Program-made: the position numbers and the translations under genes
Shown here: positions 1 to 10,530 of the stretch, piece by piece
Numbering within the stretch: the stretch's first letter is position 1
Layout: each line of letters begins with the position of its first letter
Notes under the pieces: generated by a model
Seen by the model: only the letters and a program-made list of their open reading frames with translations
What the model was told of the DNA's origin: nothing
The model's database searches: none
Source of the DNA: Amphiura filiformis
Taxonomy: Eukaryota; Echinodermata; Ophiuroidea; Amphilepidida; Amphiuridae
Length of the DNA: 64,000 bases
Reading direction: 5' to 3'
NCBI RefSeq assembly: GCF_039555335.1
Contig: NC_092640.1
Coordinates: 27,499,446-27,563,445 of the forward strand

Positions 1-49
1 ATACATATTTAGAATGGCAAAGACTTGATAAATTCATCTGTGAGTACAA

Positions 50-375
50 ATTTGGGCCAAAATGCTAATTTTTGACCCAAAATTCCCAAAACGGTTTTTA
101 AAAACTATAGATAAAAGTATCTAGGAACTGTTTTTTTTTTTTTTTTTTAATTTTGACCAAGTTCACCAAAAATATTTGAAATTTGGGCCGCGAAAATCGG
201 GCTTTTTATGATTTTTTTGAAAATTAAGCATTTTTTACCATTTTTGGTGCAAATTTCTCAAAGTTGGTCAAAATTCAAAAAAAAAAAGAAAAAAAAAAAG
301 GTTCCTAGATATTTGTATCTAGATTTTCAAAATTAATAAAAAAAAAATGGCCCAAGAATTTTTTTGTTACGTTTA
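50..375. repeat. AT-rich foldback repeat
   Basis: The two halves are approximate inverted copies. A left segment with a run of T followed by AATTTTGACCAA is mirrored by a right segment with TTGGTCAAAATT followed by a run of A. Both carry a TATCTAGGAAC-type block beside the homopolymer. This is a small foldback, MITE-like sequence in the intron before the dehydrogenase exon. No coding capacity or clear target duplication was seen. Confidence 0.6.
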
Positions 376-436
376 ACGAAAAAGAAGTGGGATAAATCAT
401 CACGTCGAAACCTTTTGAATCTGTTTAATTTTGCAG

Positions 437-767
437 GGTGTCTCTCATAGAGCCAGGTTATGTTGTAACCAAAATGGCTAAACAGTTTGGTGACAATTGT
501 ACTGCACTATATGCAGATATAGCCAGTCAAATTCCAGGAGAAGAAGAGCGGAAGATCTTGACGGAAATGGTGACCTTTGACCCGAATCTAGTCATAGGAA
601 ATGAAATGCAAGAACCTCAAGAAATTGCACAACTTTTTCAAGATATTATCCTTTCACCAAAACCTGACTTTCGTTAACAGCCTTCTAAGACAATCAAAGG
701 ATTGGCAGCGCAAAAATATGTTGACCCGACAGGCAACTCGATCATGAATGCTTGGTTAAAGGAGTAG
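437..767 (+). CDS. Terminal exon of a short-chain dehydrogenase (RDH8/HSD17B1-like) with an in-frame TAA
   Basis: The exon starts after a TTTTGCAG acceptor, with one base of a split codon, and opens VSLIEPGYVVTKM. This matches the segment after the catalytic region in RDH8/17-beta-hydroxysteroid dehydrogenase type 1 proteins, where EPG-x-V-x-T-x-M is typical. These are NAD(P)-dependent oxidoreductases acting on retinoids or steroids. The frame runs to TAA at 675-677, but the same frame continues without shift through QPSKTIKGLAAQKYVDPTG to TAG at 765-767. That tail resembles the family C-terminus (VDPTG). The TAA stands where the family normally has Tyr, so one base change (TAC or TAT to TAA) is the simplest explanation. 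The Rossmann fold and YxxxK catalytic exons lie upstream, outside the window. It could be a recent pseudogene, a truncated functional allele or a sequencing error. Confidence 0.75.
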
Positions 768-897
768 TCACTCTCGCATCTATAGTGTAAGGCTTTGTTT
801 CTGATTCCGGCACGATAAAACGATAGAATCTATACTAACTTGATGGAAAAAAAAATCCCAATTCAAAACTAAACCACATTTGGGTAAATTTTTTTTT

Positions 898-1686
898 AAT
901 AATCTAATCTCGCACATTATGACACCACATTGAATCCAATGTGACCTAAGTTACAAGCATTTGATTGGACGTAGGTCCAGTTTTAAAAGTGACAAATTGG
1001 TCTATGTATAAGGCGAAAAGATTCCAGAAAACCCAATAAAGAGACAAACAGTTTTTTCAGTCATAAGTTATTTAAAGCAGTAAGTTTTTATTTAATTTTT
1101 TTCTTCTCTGTACTTTTCACAACTATATTTTCAGTTCTTTTGTTCGAGTTTTCTTTGGTTCCTTTTGATCTCATCAATATCTGTGCATCGTCGTTGCATG
1201 CTCCCGATCAGGCGTCTATAGACCAGTTTTAGTGTCAGTTTTAAAACTGGACCTTCGTCTAATCAAATACTTGTAACTTTACTTTAACAACCACGCAAGA
1301 ACAAGCAACTAATAACATTTATCACTGTATGGTGATTCTATAGAGTTAATATCTCATTATGCACATGCAAGATACGTAATATTTCTGGATATATTTTAAG
1401 GGCTTGGATAGCGACGTTTTGTTACATATTTTTTTGGAACAAAAGAACTGAAAATAAAATAAAAGTTGTGAAAAGCACAGAGAAAAAAAAAATGAAATAA
1501 AAACTTACTGCTTTAAATAAATTATGACTGAAGAAAATGCGTGTCTCTTTATTGGGTTTGCTGGAATCTTTTCGCCTTATATAGACCAATTTGCCACTTT
1601 AAAAACTGGACCTACGTCCAATCAAATGCTTGTAACTTAAATTAGGTCACATTGGTGGTGTCATAATGTGCGAGATTAGATTATTT
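898..1686. mobile_element. Foldback element with ~250-bp terminal inverted repeats
   Basis: The left end (AATAATCTAATCTCGCAC onward) is mirrored at the right end (GTGCGAGATTAGATTATT). The similarity continues for about 250 bp on each side and includes the blocks ACGTAGGTCCAGTTTT, CCCAATAAAGAGAC and CAGTTCTTTTGTTC. A third, partial copy of the CCAGTTTTAAAACTGGACC segment lies in the centre near 1220-1260. There is no open reading frame of note. This looks like a non-autonomous inverted-repeat transposon in the 3' flank of the dehydrogenase; its superfamily is not determined. Confidence 0.75.
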
Positions 1687-1827
1687 ATAGAAATACATAA
1701 TAGTACATGCATGATCGGATGGGCCACGAAACCCAACACTTAAAAGTTGCCAGCACATTATGTACAATACAATGTATACAAATAAGATCATTAATATTAA
1801 GCACAGAGTTTCATATATTATTATCAT

Positions 1828-2494
1828 TTAAGGGCTGGGGTATGAACGTTTGGACAGTATTTATTTTGGGACATTAGAGCACATCAGACATATCGAATTG
1901 CATTCTGAATACGAAAAATGTCATTCTGATATCAAATAATTTTGATTTTTTGAAATTTGCAATTTAATACACATTTTATGGCAAATCATTAAAATTGATA
2001 TTTTTGATATTTACCAGTACTTGAAGTAAACTTTATAAATCTGATGATTTATATTAAAGTGTATGTAGGTGGGATGAAAAGCCGACGATCAATTGAAAAT
2101 TTTGACCTTTCGTATTGAAGATATGGATTTTTTCCCAAAACACCAAAAAAAATTAGGTCTTTTTGGGAAAAAATCCATATCTTCAATATGAAAGGTCAAA
2201 ATTTTCAATTGACTGTCGGCTTTTTCTCCCTGCTACATACACTTTAAGAGTATATCATTAGATTTATATAATTTACTTCGAGGACTGTTATATATCAAAA
2301 ATTTGAAAAATATCAAATTTTTATAATTTGTCATAAAATTTGTATTATATTGTGATTTTCAAAAAAATGAAAATTATTTGGTATCAGAAAGACATGCTTC
2401 GTATTCAGAATGCAATTCGATAGGTCTGAGGTGCTCTCATGTCCCACAAAAAATACTGTCGAAACCCAATAAACGCTCATTTTAGATCCCTTAA
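1828..2494. mobile_element. TTAA-flanked palindromic MITE, copy A
   Basis: A nearly complete palindrome of about 665 bp is bounded by TTAA at 1828-1831 and 2491-2494. The left terminus reads TTAAGGGCTGGGGTATGAACG and the right ends in AGATCCCTTAA. The centre has the mirrored blocks TCAATTGAAAATTTTGACC and GGTCAAAATTTTCAATTGA around 2090-2210. The same family recurs at 32663 (split), 38146 and 46727, with diverged relatives at 3885 and 40277. TTAA target duplications with GGG termini suggest a Kolobok or piggyBac-type non-autonomous element. No transposase is present. Confidence 0.85.
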
Positions 2495-3098
2495 TAAGTT
2501 TATACAATGGATTTTTCAAGGCTTGATTCCAGAGGGGCGTAAGTTAATAATAGAAACAGCCATGCAGAAAAAAATGAACTCAAGAGTAGGGGCCTACTTT
2601 GTGTACATTCTACATGCACATGACCACGAACTTATAAAACCGTGGCACGTGAGTCATCCTATGTTGCAGGGATAGGGAGAGCTAGGGAGGGGGCAACCAT
2701 GATAGCGGGCAGCAGGTTTTCTGCAAATTTCCTATGGTATTTTATAAATTTTCAATTTTTTAAATATTGTCCTTAGATGATATCTGTCGTGAAATAAATC
2801 AATGCCGCTATAGGCTATAATAGTAGGCCTTCCCTGATTATGCGATATATACAACAATAACTACAACAACAATAACAAAACCAACAACCAATATCTAATT
2901 TGTAAAAAATAGTCATAGGCTTATATAGGCCACGCCTATTTAGACTAGTAGGCCTATTCTTGAATTATACAATAATAAAAAAAACACGGCAAAAACAATT
3001 TAAAAAACCGGCAAAAACAATCAATCACTGCAGTCAGAAAGAAAGAAACGAACAAGAAAGAAGACAGAAAAATAGAAAAAAAAGAAAAAAAATAGAAT
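2495..3098. other. Non-coding stretch
   Basis: No gene was recognised. The right part (about 2985-3098) is strongly A- and purine-rich and may be the 3' tail of the minus-strand tRNA-like SINE next to it. Confidence 0.4.
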
Positions 3099-3203
3099 TG
3101 GACCACACAGGGACTCGAACCCGTACTAGTTGACCAGCTCAAAACTATCACATAGTCGAGAGTATGAGTCTTGCGCGCCAATCGATTGAGCCACGGAGGG
3201 AGC
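3099..3203 (-). mobile_element. tRNA-derived SINE head
   Basis: On the minus strand there is a pol III A box (TGGCTCAATCGATTGG) and, about 70 bp downstream, a good B box (GGGTTCGAGTCCC). The spacing and the extra stem resemble a tRNA with a long variable arm. The acceptor and T-stem pairing is imperfect, so this is not a working tRNA gene. The purine-rich DNA at 2985-3098 would be its 3' end. It reads best as a tRNA-derived SINE or tRNA pseudogene. Confidence 0.6.
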
Positions 3204-3884
3204 TTACGAAAACTGATGGTCTCAAACTGACTATGATATTCATTAGTGCACACAGGCTGTTATGATAAACAAGCGCATTGCCCCCGCAAAGCCGGACGCA
3301 TCGATGACGAAAAAACTCGTTTTTTTGTTGCAAAAGTAGCTTCAACTTGGAATGAAAATCAAATGGTAGAGTAATCGACAGGCCGTTGAGAAATAATGTT
3401 GGTAGTTAGATGTCAAAATTAAAGTTCCACAATCAAGATATCGATAATGTAAAAAACAGTGTTTTCTCATGCAAGATTCTCGAAATTGTTCCCCCAAAAC
3501 GGGCTTTTAAAATTTAATTGGTATTTATTTGGTTCTTCCCCATGGCAACATTATTTCTTTGATCGATTTGTAGTACAATACAAAAAAGAAGAAAACAATC
3601 ACTCGGCGTGGTTTTATACGGGGCGAACATTTGAAAAAAAATACATCATGGAACGCGTTTTTGATCTTGTGAACATGGTGCGTAAAAAGGCTTTAAACGA
3701 AGGATTTTCAAATTTATTCTAAAAATTTGTATAAACACACAAAAAAAAAAATGTTAAGCTACATCCAATGCACCAACATTTCACTCGCTGCGATATTTGA
3801 TTACTGAGGAATTTCTGTTTTAGAGAACAACTTTATACGTCTTTTATATCCTATATAGTTTTTTATACGTTTCTTTGTGTAACC
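3204..3884. other. Non-coding stretch
   Basis: Only short, uninformative reading frames are present. No repeat boundary or gene could be supported. Confidence 0.35.
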
Positions 3885-4588
3885 TTTAGGGGATGGTCAC
3901 ACACAGTGTTTTTGTAGGAACCCGAGAGCACATCAGATCATCAAATTGTATTCTGAATACGAGGAATGACCTTCTGATATCAAATAAATTTGATTTTTTG
4001 AAATTCGCGATATACATTAGAGAATTAATTTGGAGAAAACCTTCTGATAATTACAAACACTCGCTGAGCAGCAAGACCGTCCTCTAAGCTTTTAATCCGA
4101 TAAGCTGATTATCTATTTGTTTTCATGAATTGGAAGACATTCTTTGATGTATTACTGAGCTCAATCATCTGAAATTACTGGAGCGTGAGCCACCCAGGCT
4201 GTGGCTCAGCATAGTATTTTATTAACAGAAGGTTTTCTCCAAATTCGTTTCCTAAATTTTAACTTGATTAAAAATATAAAGTTCTGACATTTTAGACAAA
4301 AACTGTCTTTGAAGTAAATTTTTAAAATCTAATGCCCTATGTATCTGGGATGACAAACCAACCATCAATTGAAAATTTTGACCATACGTATTGAAGATAT
4401 ACATTTTTCCACAAAAGACATAAAAATCAGCAATGTGTATGTGTTTTGGGGAAAAATGATATCTTCAATGCAAAAGTTCACATTTTTCATATCATTAGAT
4501 TTATGCTTTGATATCACATTCCTAGTATTCAAAATGCAATTTGGTGTGTCTGATGTGCTCTCATGTCTCACAAAAGATTGGTGATTAA
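3885..4588. mobile_element. Diverged TTAA-type palindromic MITE, copy B, with an internal insertion
   Basis: The ends carry the family blocks GAGAGCACATCAGA and TCTGATGTGCTCTCATGTC, and the centre carries CAATTGAAAATTTTGACCAT. The copy is much more diverged than copies A, D and E. Its left arm is interrupted by a segment bounded by the inverted pair AATTTGGAGAAAACCTTCTG (about 4028-4047) and CAGAAGGTTTTCTCCAAATT (about 4208-4227), which looks like a small second foldback insertion. Confidence 0.6.
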
Positions 4589-5560
4589 AGTGTAGATATA
4601 ATGCAATTGACCAATCAGAGGCAATGTTAGATCATGTAGATCGGCAGGTAGTGCTCAGGGGGTTAAGCAATGGATTCAATGGATTCAAGGGGTAGGGTAC
4701 CAAATTTACAAAAAGTCGGCGTCAAAAAAAATTGCGACTACCCTATTTCGGCAACAAAAAGTTATTACCCCCCACCCCCACCGATACACCTTACCCCCTA
4801 AATAGGCTCATCGTGAAATCAGTCTTGATGAATAAATCTATGGTCATCTTGTGACTCCTTACATTTTGGGCATCAAAAATTTGATGACCCCCCTATTTCT
4901 ATTTTTCTTTCAAAAATTATGACCCCAGTATATTTGGGACCACGCCCCCCCCCCTTCCGAATAAAATGTCAGACCCCTTATTATGAGCTGTGAAATTCAT
5001 TTACCTACATACGGGTTTCTTTGGAGAAGCAAACCTAATTTACAACTACAGTAACACAAAACACTGAACAAAAGACAGAGACAAAAATTATGCAATATTA
5101 TTAGGAAAGTTGTCAAACTAATGATCGAGGTATAGTGACAGAAAATCCACTCATTATCTCAGGCGCTTAACTGTGATGTTAAAATGATTTTATTTTAATT
5201 CAAATTTGCTTTTGTCCAAAAACACAATAAATTTGGTTGAATCTAATTTCGTGTAAGTTGGGACTGGCATGTTTAAACATTACAAATATGGCAAAAAATC
5301 AGTTTTGAAAAAAAAAAGACCAAACTCATTTTAAAAGTTCGTAAATTATGGCTTTAAATAGCTTTTAACTACTTTTTACTAACGTAATCGCCCTTTTTGA
5401 CCCACTCCCCCTAACAAAAGGACTTTCGTTTATGACTTCATCAAACTTTTGGGTTGTTCCCTTCAAGTTTATATTTCAAATTTTTACACACCAAGAAAAA
5501 TTAAGATTACTATACTTCCTTGTGTTGAGATTCATCATAATATATTAAAGGCCCATTCAG
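4589..5560. other. Non-coding stretch
   Basis: There is AT-rich DNA with a few C-rich runs (4770-4800, 4945-4960). No exon, RNA gene or clear transposon end was found. Confidence 0.35.
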
Positions 5561-5599
5561 TGATTTGCTCATCCGGACGATCGTAAAAATCATCAAAAT

Positions 5600-6010
5600 T
5601 CAAATTTTGGTACCTTTGTCATTGCAAGCTAAGTCCACCCGCTTGCATGAATATTAAACATTCCTCAATGATAACTTTATAAAACAACAAATTTTATTTA
5701 GGGAATGGGCTTTACCGGTGGGCTATGGGCTATGGATTTTGTTAAGTGTCATTAATTTGAGCACAAAATGGATATGGGATGGGACCTCTTTTACTATACT
5801 TGCGATTACTTGTTTTTTTCTTGGTTATTAAATACATTTTATGCCTTTTTGTTTTATTATGTTTCTTACTTTCTTACTTTGTTGTTTCTTGCTTTCTTTT
5901 TATTTACAACATATGTCATTTCTCTTTTTGGGATAAAAGGTAGCCCTGAAAAGGTCTATTTGGTTTTTCTTTGGTTCTTCTGAAGTGAGTTTACTGGCTG
6001 CCTCCTTGGC
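5600..6010 (-). mobile_element. Mariner-derived fragment with a histone-like 3' stem-loop
   Basis: This segment is homologous, in the same orientation, to 45640-45980 inside the mariner-type element at 45369-46336. On the minus strand it carries CCAAAT then a 16-nt imperfect hairpin (plus positions 5942-5957, loop TTTC) then ACC, followed by purine-rich sequence. This resembles the 3' processing signal of replication-dependent histone mRNAs. One stem pair is broken here. No histone coding sequence is adjacent. The ends of the fragment are not clear. Confidence 0.5.
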
Positions 6011-6267
6011 GAATACCGGTTTCAGCCCTGGTCCTCATTGCATCAATTGCGAAATCGGGTTCACTACTATGATCCCATCAGGCAGCAGTGATGGTATTTC
6101 CAAGAAAGTCTTTTAATTTGGTACGGGAATGTCTTTTTGCTAATAGTAATGCCGAAATTAGGACTTACTGTCAAAATAATACGAAAGAATGACAGGTAAT
6201 TGTAAATCCTCAGCTCCAAAAAGCATTCTTAAAAGGCAAAAATGGCTGTATTGAGCACAACCAAGTA

Positions 6268-6855
6268 GTGCATGAAATAATTCGCCATGCTAAGAGTAAA
6301 AATCGTACTGTTCATTTTACTTGGTTCGACCTGGAAGATGCATTTGGTTCCGTTCCACATGATCTTATCGAGTATTCTTTCAATAGATGCAATGTTCCTA
6401 ATGAAGTCAAAAAGTACATCCTCAATTTGTATGCCAACATATCTGGTAAGATTACAACCAAGCAATGGTCTTCCGTTAACTTTCAGTTTAAACGGGGCAT
6501 CTTCCAGGGCGACCCACTCTCACCAATCATTTTCATTATGTGTTTTGATCCCATAATTCAATTTCTTGAATCTGAGATGAGCCACGGATATGATATCGAC
6601 GGCACTAAAGTTATTACCACTCCTTTTGCAGATGATTTCTGCCTCATTACTGGCAATAAGCGCACTCACCAGCGTTTGATATCCAAAATCAACTCGCTTA
6701 CTGCCACGATGGGTCTGAAACTCAAACCTGCAAAATGTCGTTCTTGTCACTTGTCCGTGGCTCGTCATCCGATTTGCTTTATCAGTTGGGTGAGACTGCT
6801 ATACCTTCAGTCAAAACTGAATCCCATAAATTTTAGGGTCTCTTATCACTTTTAA
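6268..6855 (+). pseudogene. R2-like reverse transcriptase, palm region
   Basis: The palm motifs are clear: FDLEDAFGSVPH (motif A, with the catalytic Asp), FQGDPLSPIIF (motif B) and FADDFCLI (motif C, catalytic Asp pair). The frame is already open upstream of 6268, from KNGCIEH, so the listed start is not a real initiation site. After AKCRS (about 6740) the frame is lost. RT-like sequence resumes in another frame at 6893, with SDIYEYVRQML readable just before it. The fingers and N-terminal zinc fingers are missing, so this is a truncated pseudogene. Confidence 0.85.
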
Positions 6856-6892
6856 TAACAAAGAATCTGATATTTACGAGTATGTCAGACAG

Positions 6893-8010
6893 ATGTTGAC
6901 ATCGGGCCTAGACAACATCAAAAACTCCCCCATTCGTGCTGAATATAAAATTCGCATTTATGTGCAATATTTGCTTCCATCCTTGAGGTATCATCGTACT
7001 GTGAACGACATGTGCGCAACCCATCTTGAAAAGCTGGATGCCCTTGCCAACAGGTATTTAAAGACATTTTTTGGTATTCCCCACCCTGGCACCATGGCTT
7101 TCGTTCACATGCCAAAAGGTTTAGACATCAAATCTATCTCGGATTTGTACCGTGAAGCTCATTTAACAGCGCACATCTCTTCTAGAGTTAAAGGAGGTCC
7201 CCTTGTCAACCACTGTCTTGACACTCGTCTCAATAGGGAACAATCCTGGACTAGGAAAAAATCTATAACTCATGAAAGTGAATCGGTATTTAAAATTGTA
7301 AATAAATCTGTTGACACTCCTCTCAAAACTATTCAAAAAAATGCTAAAACCTATCTGAAAGATAAAGTTCAAAAAATGTGGCACTCGCATGTTAAAACTC
7401 TCCTTGTTCAAGGGCGATTTTTCGATCTTCTTGCTCTAGAAACAACATGTCACCATTGGAAGAGCATTATTTACAATCTTCCCCACGGTGTCCTGAAATT
7501 TTTGGTCAATGCCCTTGGTGACACAATGAATAATAAGACCAATCTCAAACGATGGGGCAAAGCAGCATCTGATAAATGCAGAACTTGCAGGAACCGTGAG
7601 ACCCTCCACCACGTGCTTAACCATTGCAAAACTTCCCTTGAACAAGGTCGGTTCACATGGAGACACAACAACATTCTCAATTATATTGTCAAAACCATTA
7701 AATTGGGCTTTATTAATGATGTTAGTCCTCCCCAAATTTTGTCCGACTTGGTAACCAGAGCAACTAACATTCCACCCCCACAACAATTCCTTTTGAATGT
7801 TCAACTACAAACCTGGTTCCTGATATTTGTCTTTTTGGAAAAACATTAAAAATTAGTCATCATTGAGCTCACTGTCCCTTTTGAATTCAACGTTGCTAAA
7901 GCTCATGTTCGAAAGTGCAATAAATATGCCCCCCCCCCTGGTCGCTGACATTGAAGACTCTGGTTACGAAGCTAGTCTTATTTGTTTAGAAGTAGGTTCA
8001 AGAGGACACC
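6893..8010 (+). pseudogene. R2-like RT thumb, CCHC knuckle and restriction-like endonuclease
   Basis: The frame 6893-7849 encodes the region after the palm. It includes a zinc-knuckle-like CRTCRNRETLHHVLNHC (C-x2-C-x7-H-x4-C) about 230 residues in, as in R2-type elements before the endonuclease. The endonuclease then starts with PDICLFGKT (from about 7819). A one-base slip in an A-rich run moves it to another frame, where IELTVPFEFN and AHVRKCNKYA are readable at 7860-7930. A further slip at a run of C (7930-7938) precedes LICLEVGSRG. These are hallmarks of the R2 restriction-like nuclease. At least two frameshifts make it inactive. Confidence 0.8.
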
Positions 8011-8395
8011 AGACAATATTCATCGTTTAAAAGAAATCTTGAAACGTTGCAATAACCCGACATCCTTCAAAATATTCAGGGATAATCTTTCAAAACTGGC
8101 AATTGTTTCATCTTTCAGTATTTTTCATTCAAAACAAGAGCCTTCCTGGATTTGTCCACCGTTTTTAGAAATTTAATATTTTTTTATTGTTAATCTAGGT
8201 GTCTGGTCTGTTTTAGGCTGCTCTTTTTACTCTTCTGATTGTATTTTTATATTATGCCTTTTTATACAAAGTTTTATAACATGTCTTGTATTTGTGTGTG
8301 TTTATACTTATGTCTTGCGTGCCACCATCAACATGGGGCACTGATCTAGACTTGTATATTTTTGTTTTCCTTTTTAATGAATAAAAGTGATGTAA

Positions 8396-9780
8396 GATTG
8401 ATATGAAATACAAGTGAGTATTTAAAGTTACAAAAACATGTGATACCTCACGTCAGTTAACATCTCTTTTAAATGCTGATAAATCGTGGTTTACTGCACA
8501 TTTTTATCTGTTAGAATTCAAAATATATTTAATAGAATTCTATTATCCAGACAGAGTAATGCAGCAAAATTTGACACTAGATTTTATTTCACCCGAGTTC
8601 GGCACTAAAATGTCACGTACAAACTTGGAGTTTACACACAATAAATTTACACAACCTCGCTAGCCAAGTGTCGCCAAATAATGAAGAAATCTCGTTATCA
8701 CAACTTTTTATACGCAAGGCATGAATACATTTAGATTGACATTTTATAGTTTTCACTAATAGGTCTAAAACAAAGTTAACAAGTTCTACAAGTTCGACAA
8801 TGCAAGTATTTGCATTACTGACTGTGTTTTAAAGGCTTATTCAGTGATCCCAGCGCAAGTGAAAAACAAAAAACAAACAAAAACAACAACAACAACAAAA
8901 ACCAATCAAAACAAACATGTGTATAAATTCCCTAAAAGTGAAGGGTAAATCATTAACATTTTGGCAAAAAACGAGGGAAACAGCAGTATTGACCAAGTTG
9001 AAACCCCATTCAAATACATGAAATTACAGAATGTCTTATTTTGTCTTAAATACATGGCTTTCAGCTTAACCACTAGCAGGCTATGTCAGCACATGCTCTA
9101 TGACACTAACAAAGATGCCCAAATCTATAATTTTTCGATCCATGAGCAAATCACTGAATAGGCCTTTAAATTAAATAATAAATCAGACAAATAGTAGACT
9201 TGGCAGATCAAACAAAAAGTTGGATTATATCATGCATGATAAGTCTTTTGCACGTCGGCCTATAGTCAACGCACAATAGACTGTATTTTAAGTATCAACC
9301 AAATTGAAGTTCATGGAAGTTCAGTAGTCTTTCAGTAGTTAAAAAGAGATAATTATCGAGAAAAGAGACAATGTTCAGTACAGTGTGCAATGACCTGTTA
9401 ATATCTTGTATCATTACTGGAACCTGACATGCTACATGCTAACTAGAAATAGTTGTACACTGTGGAGATTACGACTAAACTGCTGATCAACCTTTTTGAA
9501 CAGGAACTTGGACTTTTAGGATAATATCCTGAAGTCTAACTAGAATTTGGGACTCTGACGATTGACTTTGACTTGAAGTATATTAAATAATTTAATTTAG
9601 ATATTTTGAGTAATAATGTTTATCTCAGAAACTAATGGTGAATTTTCACAGTAACACAAATGTTGTCAAGTGCTTGGATTGTTACTCTGCTGAGGAATGG
9701 AACTTTGCAATGTTTGTGATGATGGTTGTTTTTTGTAATTTACGAAAAATGAAACCACCTTTTAGTATACAGGGAAAAGC
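8396..9780. other. Non-coding stretch
   Basis: No gene was recognised. There is a short (AAC)n-like run at about 8865-8905. The remainder is ordinary AT-rich sequence. Confidence 0.4.
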
Positions 9781-9891
9781 TAAAAGAAGAATTACGCATC
9801 GCACATTAGCACATTTAAACATGAATATTTTACAAATGGAAACATATTGATGCATAGGCAGATATACCAGAGTAAAACTCCGGATATACCT

Positions 9892-9962
9892 GCCTGTGCG
9901 GAGACTTGAACCCCGGACCTCTCGCTTGTCGGGCGAGAGCTCTACCACTGAGCTACACAGAC
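9892..9962 (-). tRNA. tRNA-like gene 1, formal anticodon GAC (Val)
   Basis: 71 nt on the minus strand fold into a full cloverleaf. The acceptor GTCTGTG pairs with CACAGGC with one G-U pair. The D stem is GCTC/GAGC, the anticodon stem CTCGC/GCGAG and the T stem CGGGG/CTCCG with loop TTCAAGT. The A and B boxes are good. The anticodon loop CCGACAA gives GAC, but position 33 is C where U is nearly universal, and tRNA-Val with GAC is unusual in animals. It may be a tRNA pseudogene or SINE head kept in good shape by recent duplication. Confidence 0.6.
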
Positions 9963-10313
9963 TGTCCCTGATAAACAGGACTCAAGTCTGGTACTTATGG
10001 ATATGAGCAGCCAAGGGTAAACAATACAAACAACACATTACATACCAGTGTACGAGATCAATTAATGATGCTTACCCGCCAGCCTAATATAATCATACAA
10101 ACAGAGGAAGAGGCTTACGCATCATACACTGGAACATGGAAACATTCAAACATTACAAACTAGCGCACGAGATCAAATTAATGATGCTTAATCGTTATTT
10201 TTAATAATACAGGGGAAAGAAGAATTACGCATCGCACACTAGCACATTTAAACATGAATTTACAAATGGAAACATAACATGCATATACCAGAGTAAAAAC
10301 TCCAGATATACCT

Positions 10314-10384
10314 GCCTGTGCGGGGACTTGAACCCCAGACCTCTCGCTTGTCGGGCGAGCGCTCTACCACTGAGCTACACAGAC
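10314..10384 (-). tRNA. tRNA-like gene 2, formal anticodon GAC (Val)
   Basis: This is the second copy of the sequence at 9892-9962, with the same 71-nt cloverleaf, the same CCGACAA loop with C at position 33, and an intact acceptor. The T stem is TGGGG/CCCCG. Differences from copy 1 fall in the base before the anticodon stem (G for T) and in the T stem, where pairing is kept. Confidence 0.6.
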
Positions 10385-10530
10385 TGTCCCTGATAAACAG
10401 GACTCAAGTCTGGTACTTATGTATATGAGCAGTCAAGGATAAACAATACAAACAACACATTACCTTCCAGTGTACGAGATGAATTAATGATGCTTACCCG
10501 CCAGCCTAATATAATCATACAAGTAGTAGT

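Larger units (their letters stand above)
6190..8395 (+). mobile_element. 5'-truncated R2-like non-LTR retrotransposon
   Basis: Reverse transcriptase, a CCHC knuckle and a restriction-like endonuclease follow each other in the order typical of R2/NeSL/Hero-type LINEs, interrupted by frameshifts. The region starts inside the RT domain (KNGCIEHNQV at about 6237) and ends in a short untranslated tail with AATAAAA near 8380. Members of this group integrate by target-primed reverse transcription, often at fixed sites, but no rRNA target is visible here. It is a dead copy. Confidence 0.85.
9785..10530. repeat. Tandem duplication (~422-bp period) carrying tRNA-like units
   Basis: The segment at about 9785-10100 recurs at about 10215-10530. 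Both copies share AGAAGAATTACGCATCGCAC, the tRNA-like sequence and the flank CCCGCCAGCCTAATATAATC. Short diverged pieces of the same unit (GAGGAAGAGGCTTACGC) appear again near 10103 and 11449, so the unit is dispersed locally as well as tandem. Confidence 0.8.

Noticed and set aside
50-61. Possible CRISPR array among the many regularly spaced repeats of the window (26-bp satellite, 208-bp arrays)
   Set aside because: The repeats are directly adjacent without unique spacers, no cas gene is present, and the DNA is eukaryotic.
5936-6130. Histone gene next to the histone-like stem-loop
   Set aside because: No frame on the minus strand upstream of the hairpin matches the C-terminus of H1, H2A, H2B, H3 or H4; the homologous copy at 45369-46336 has a mariner transposase end there instead.
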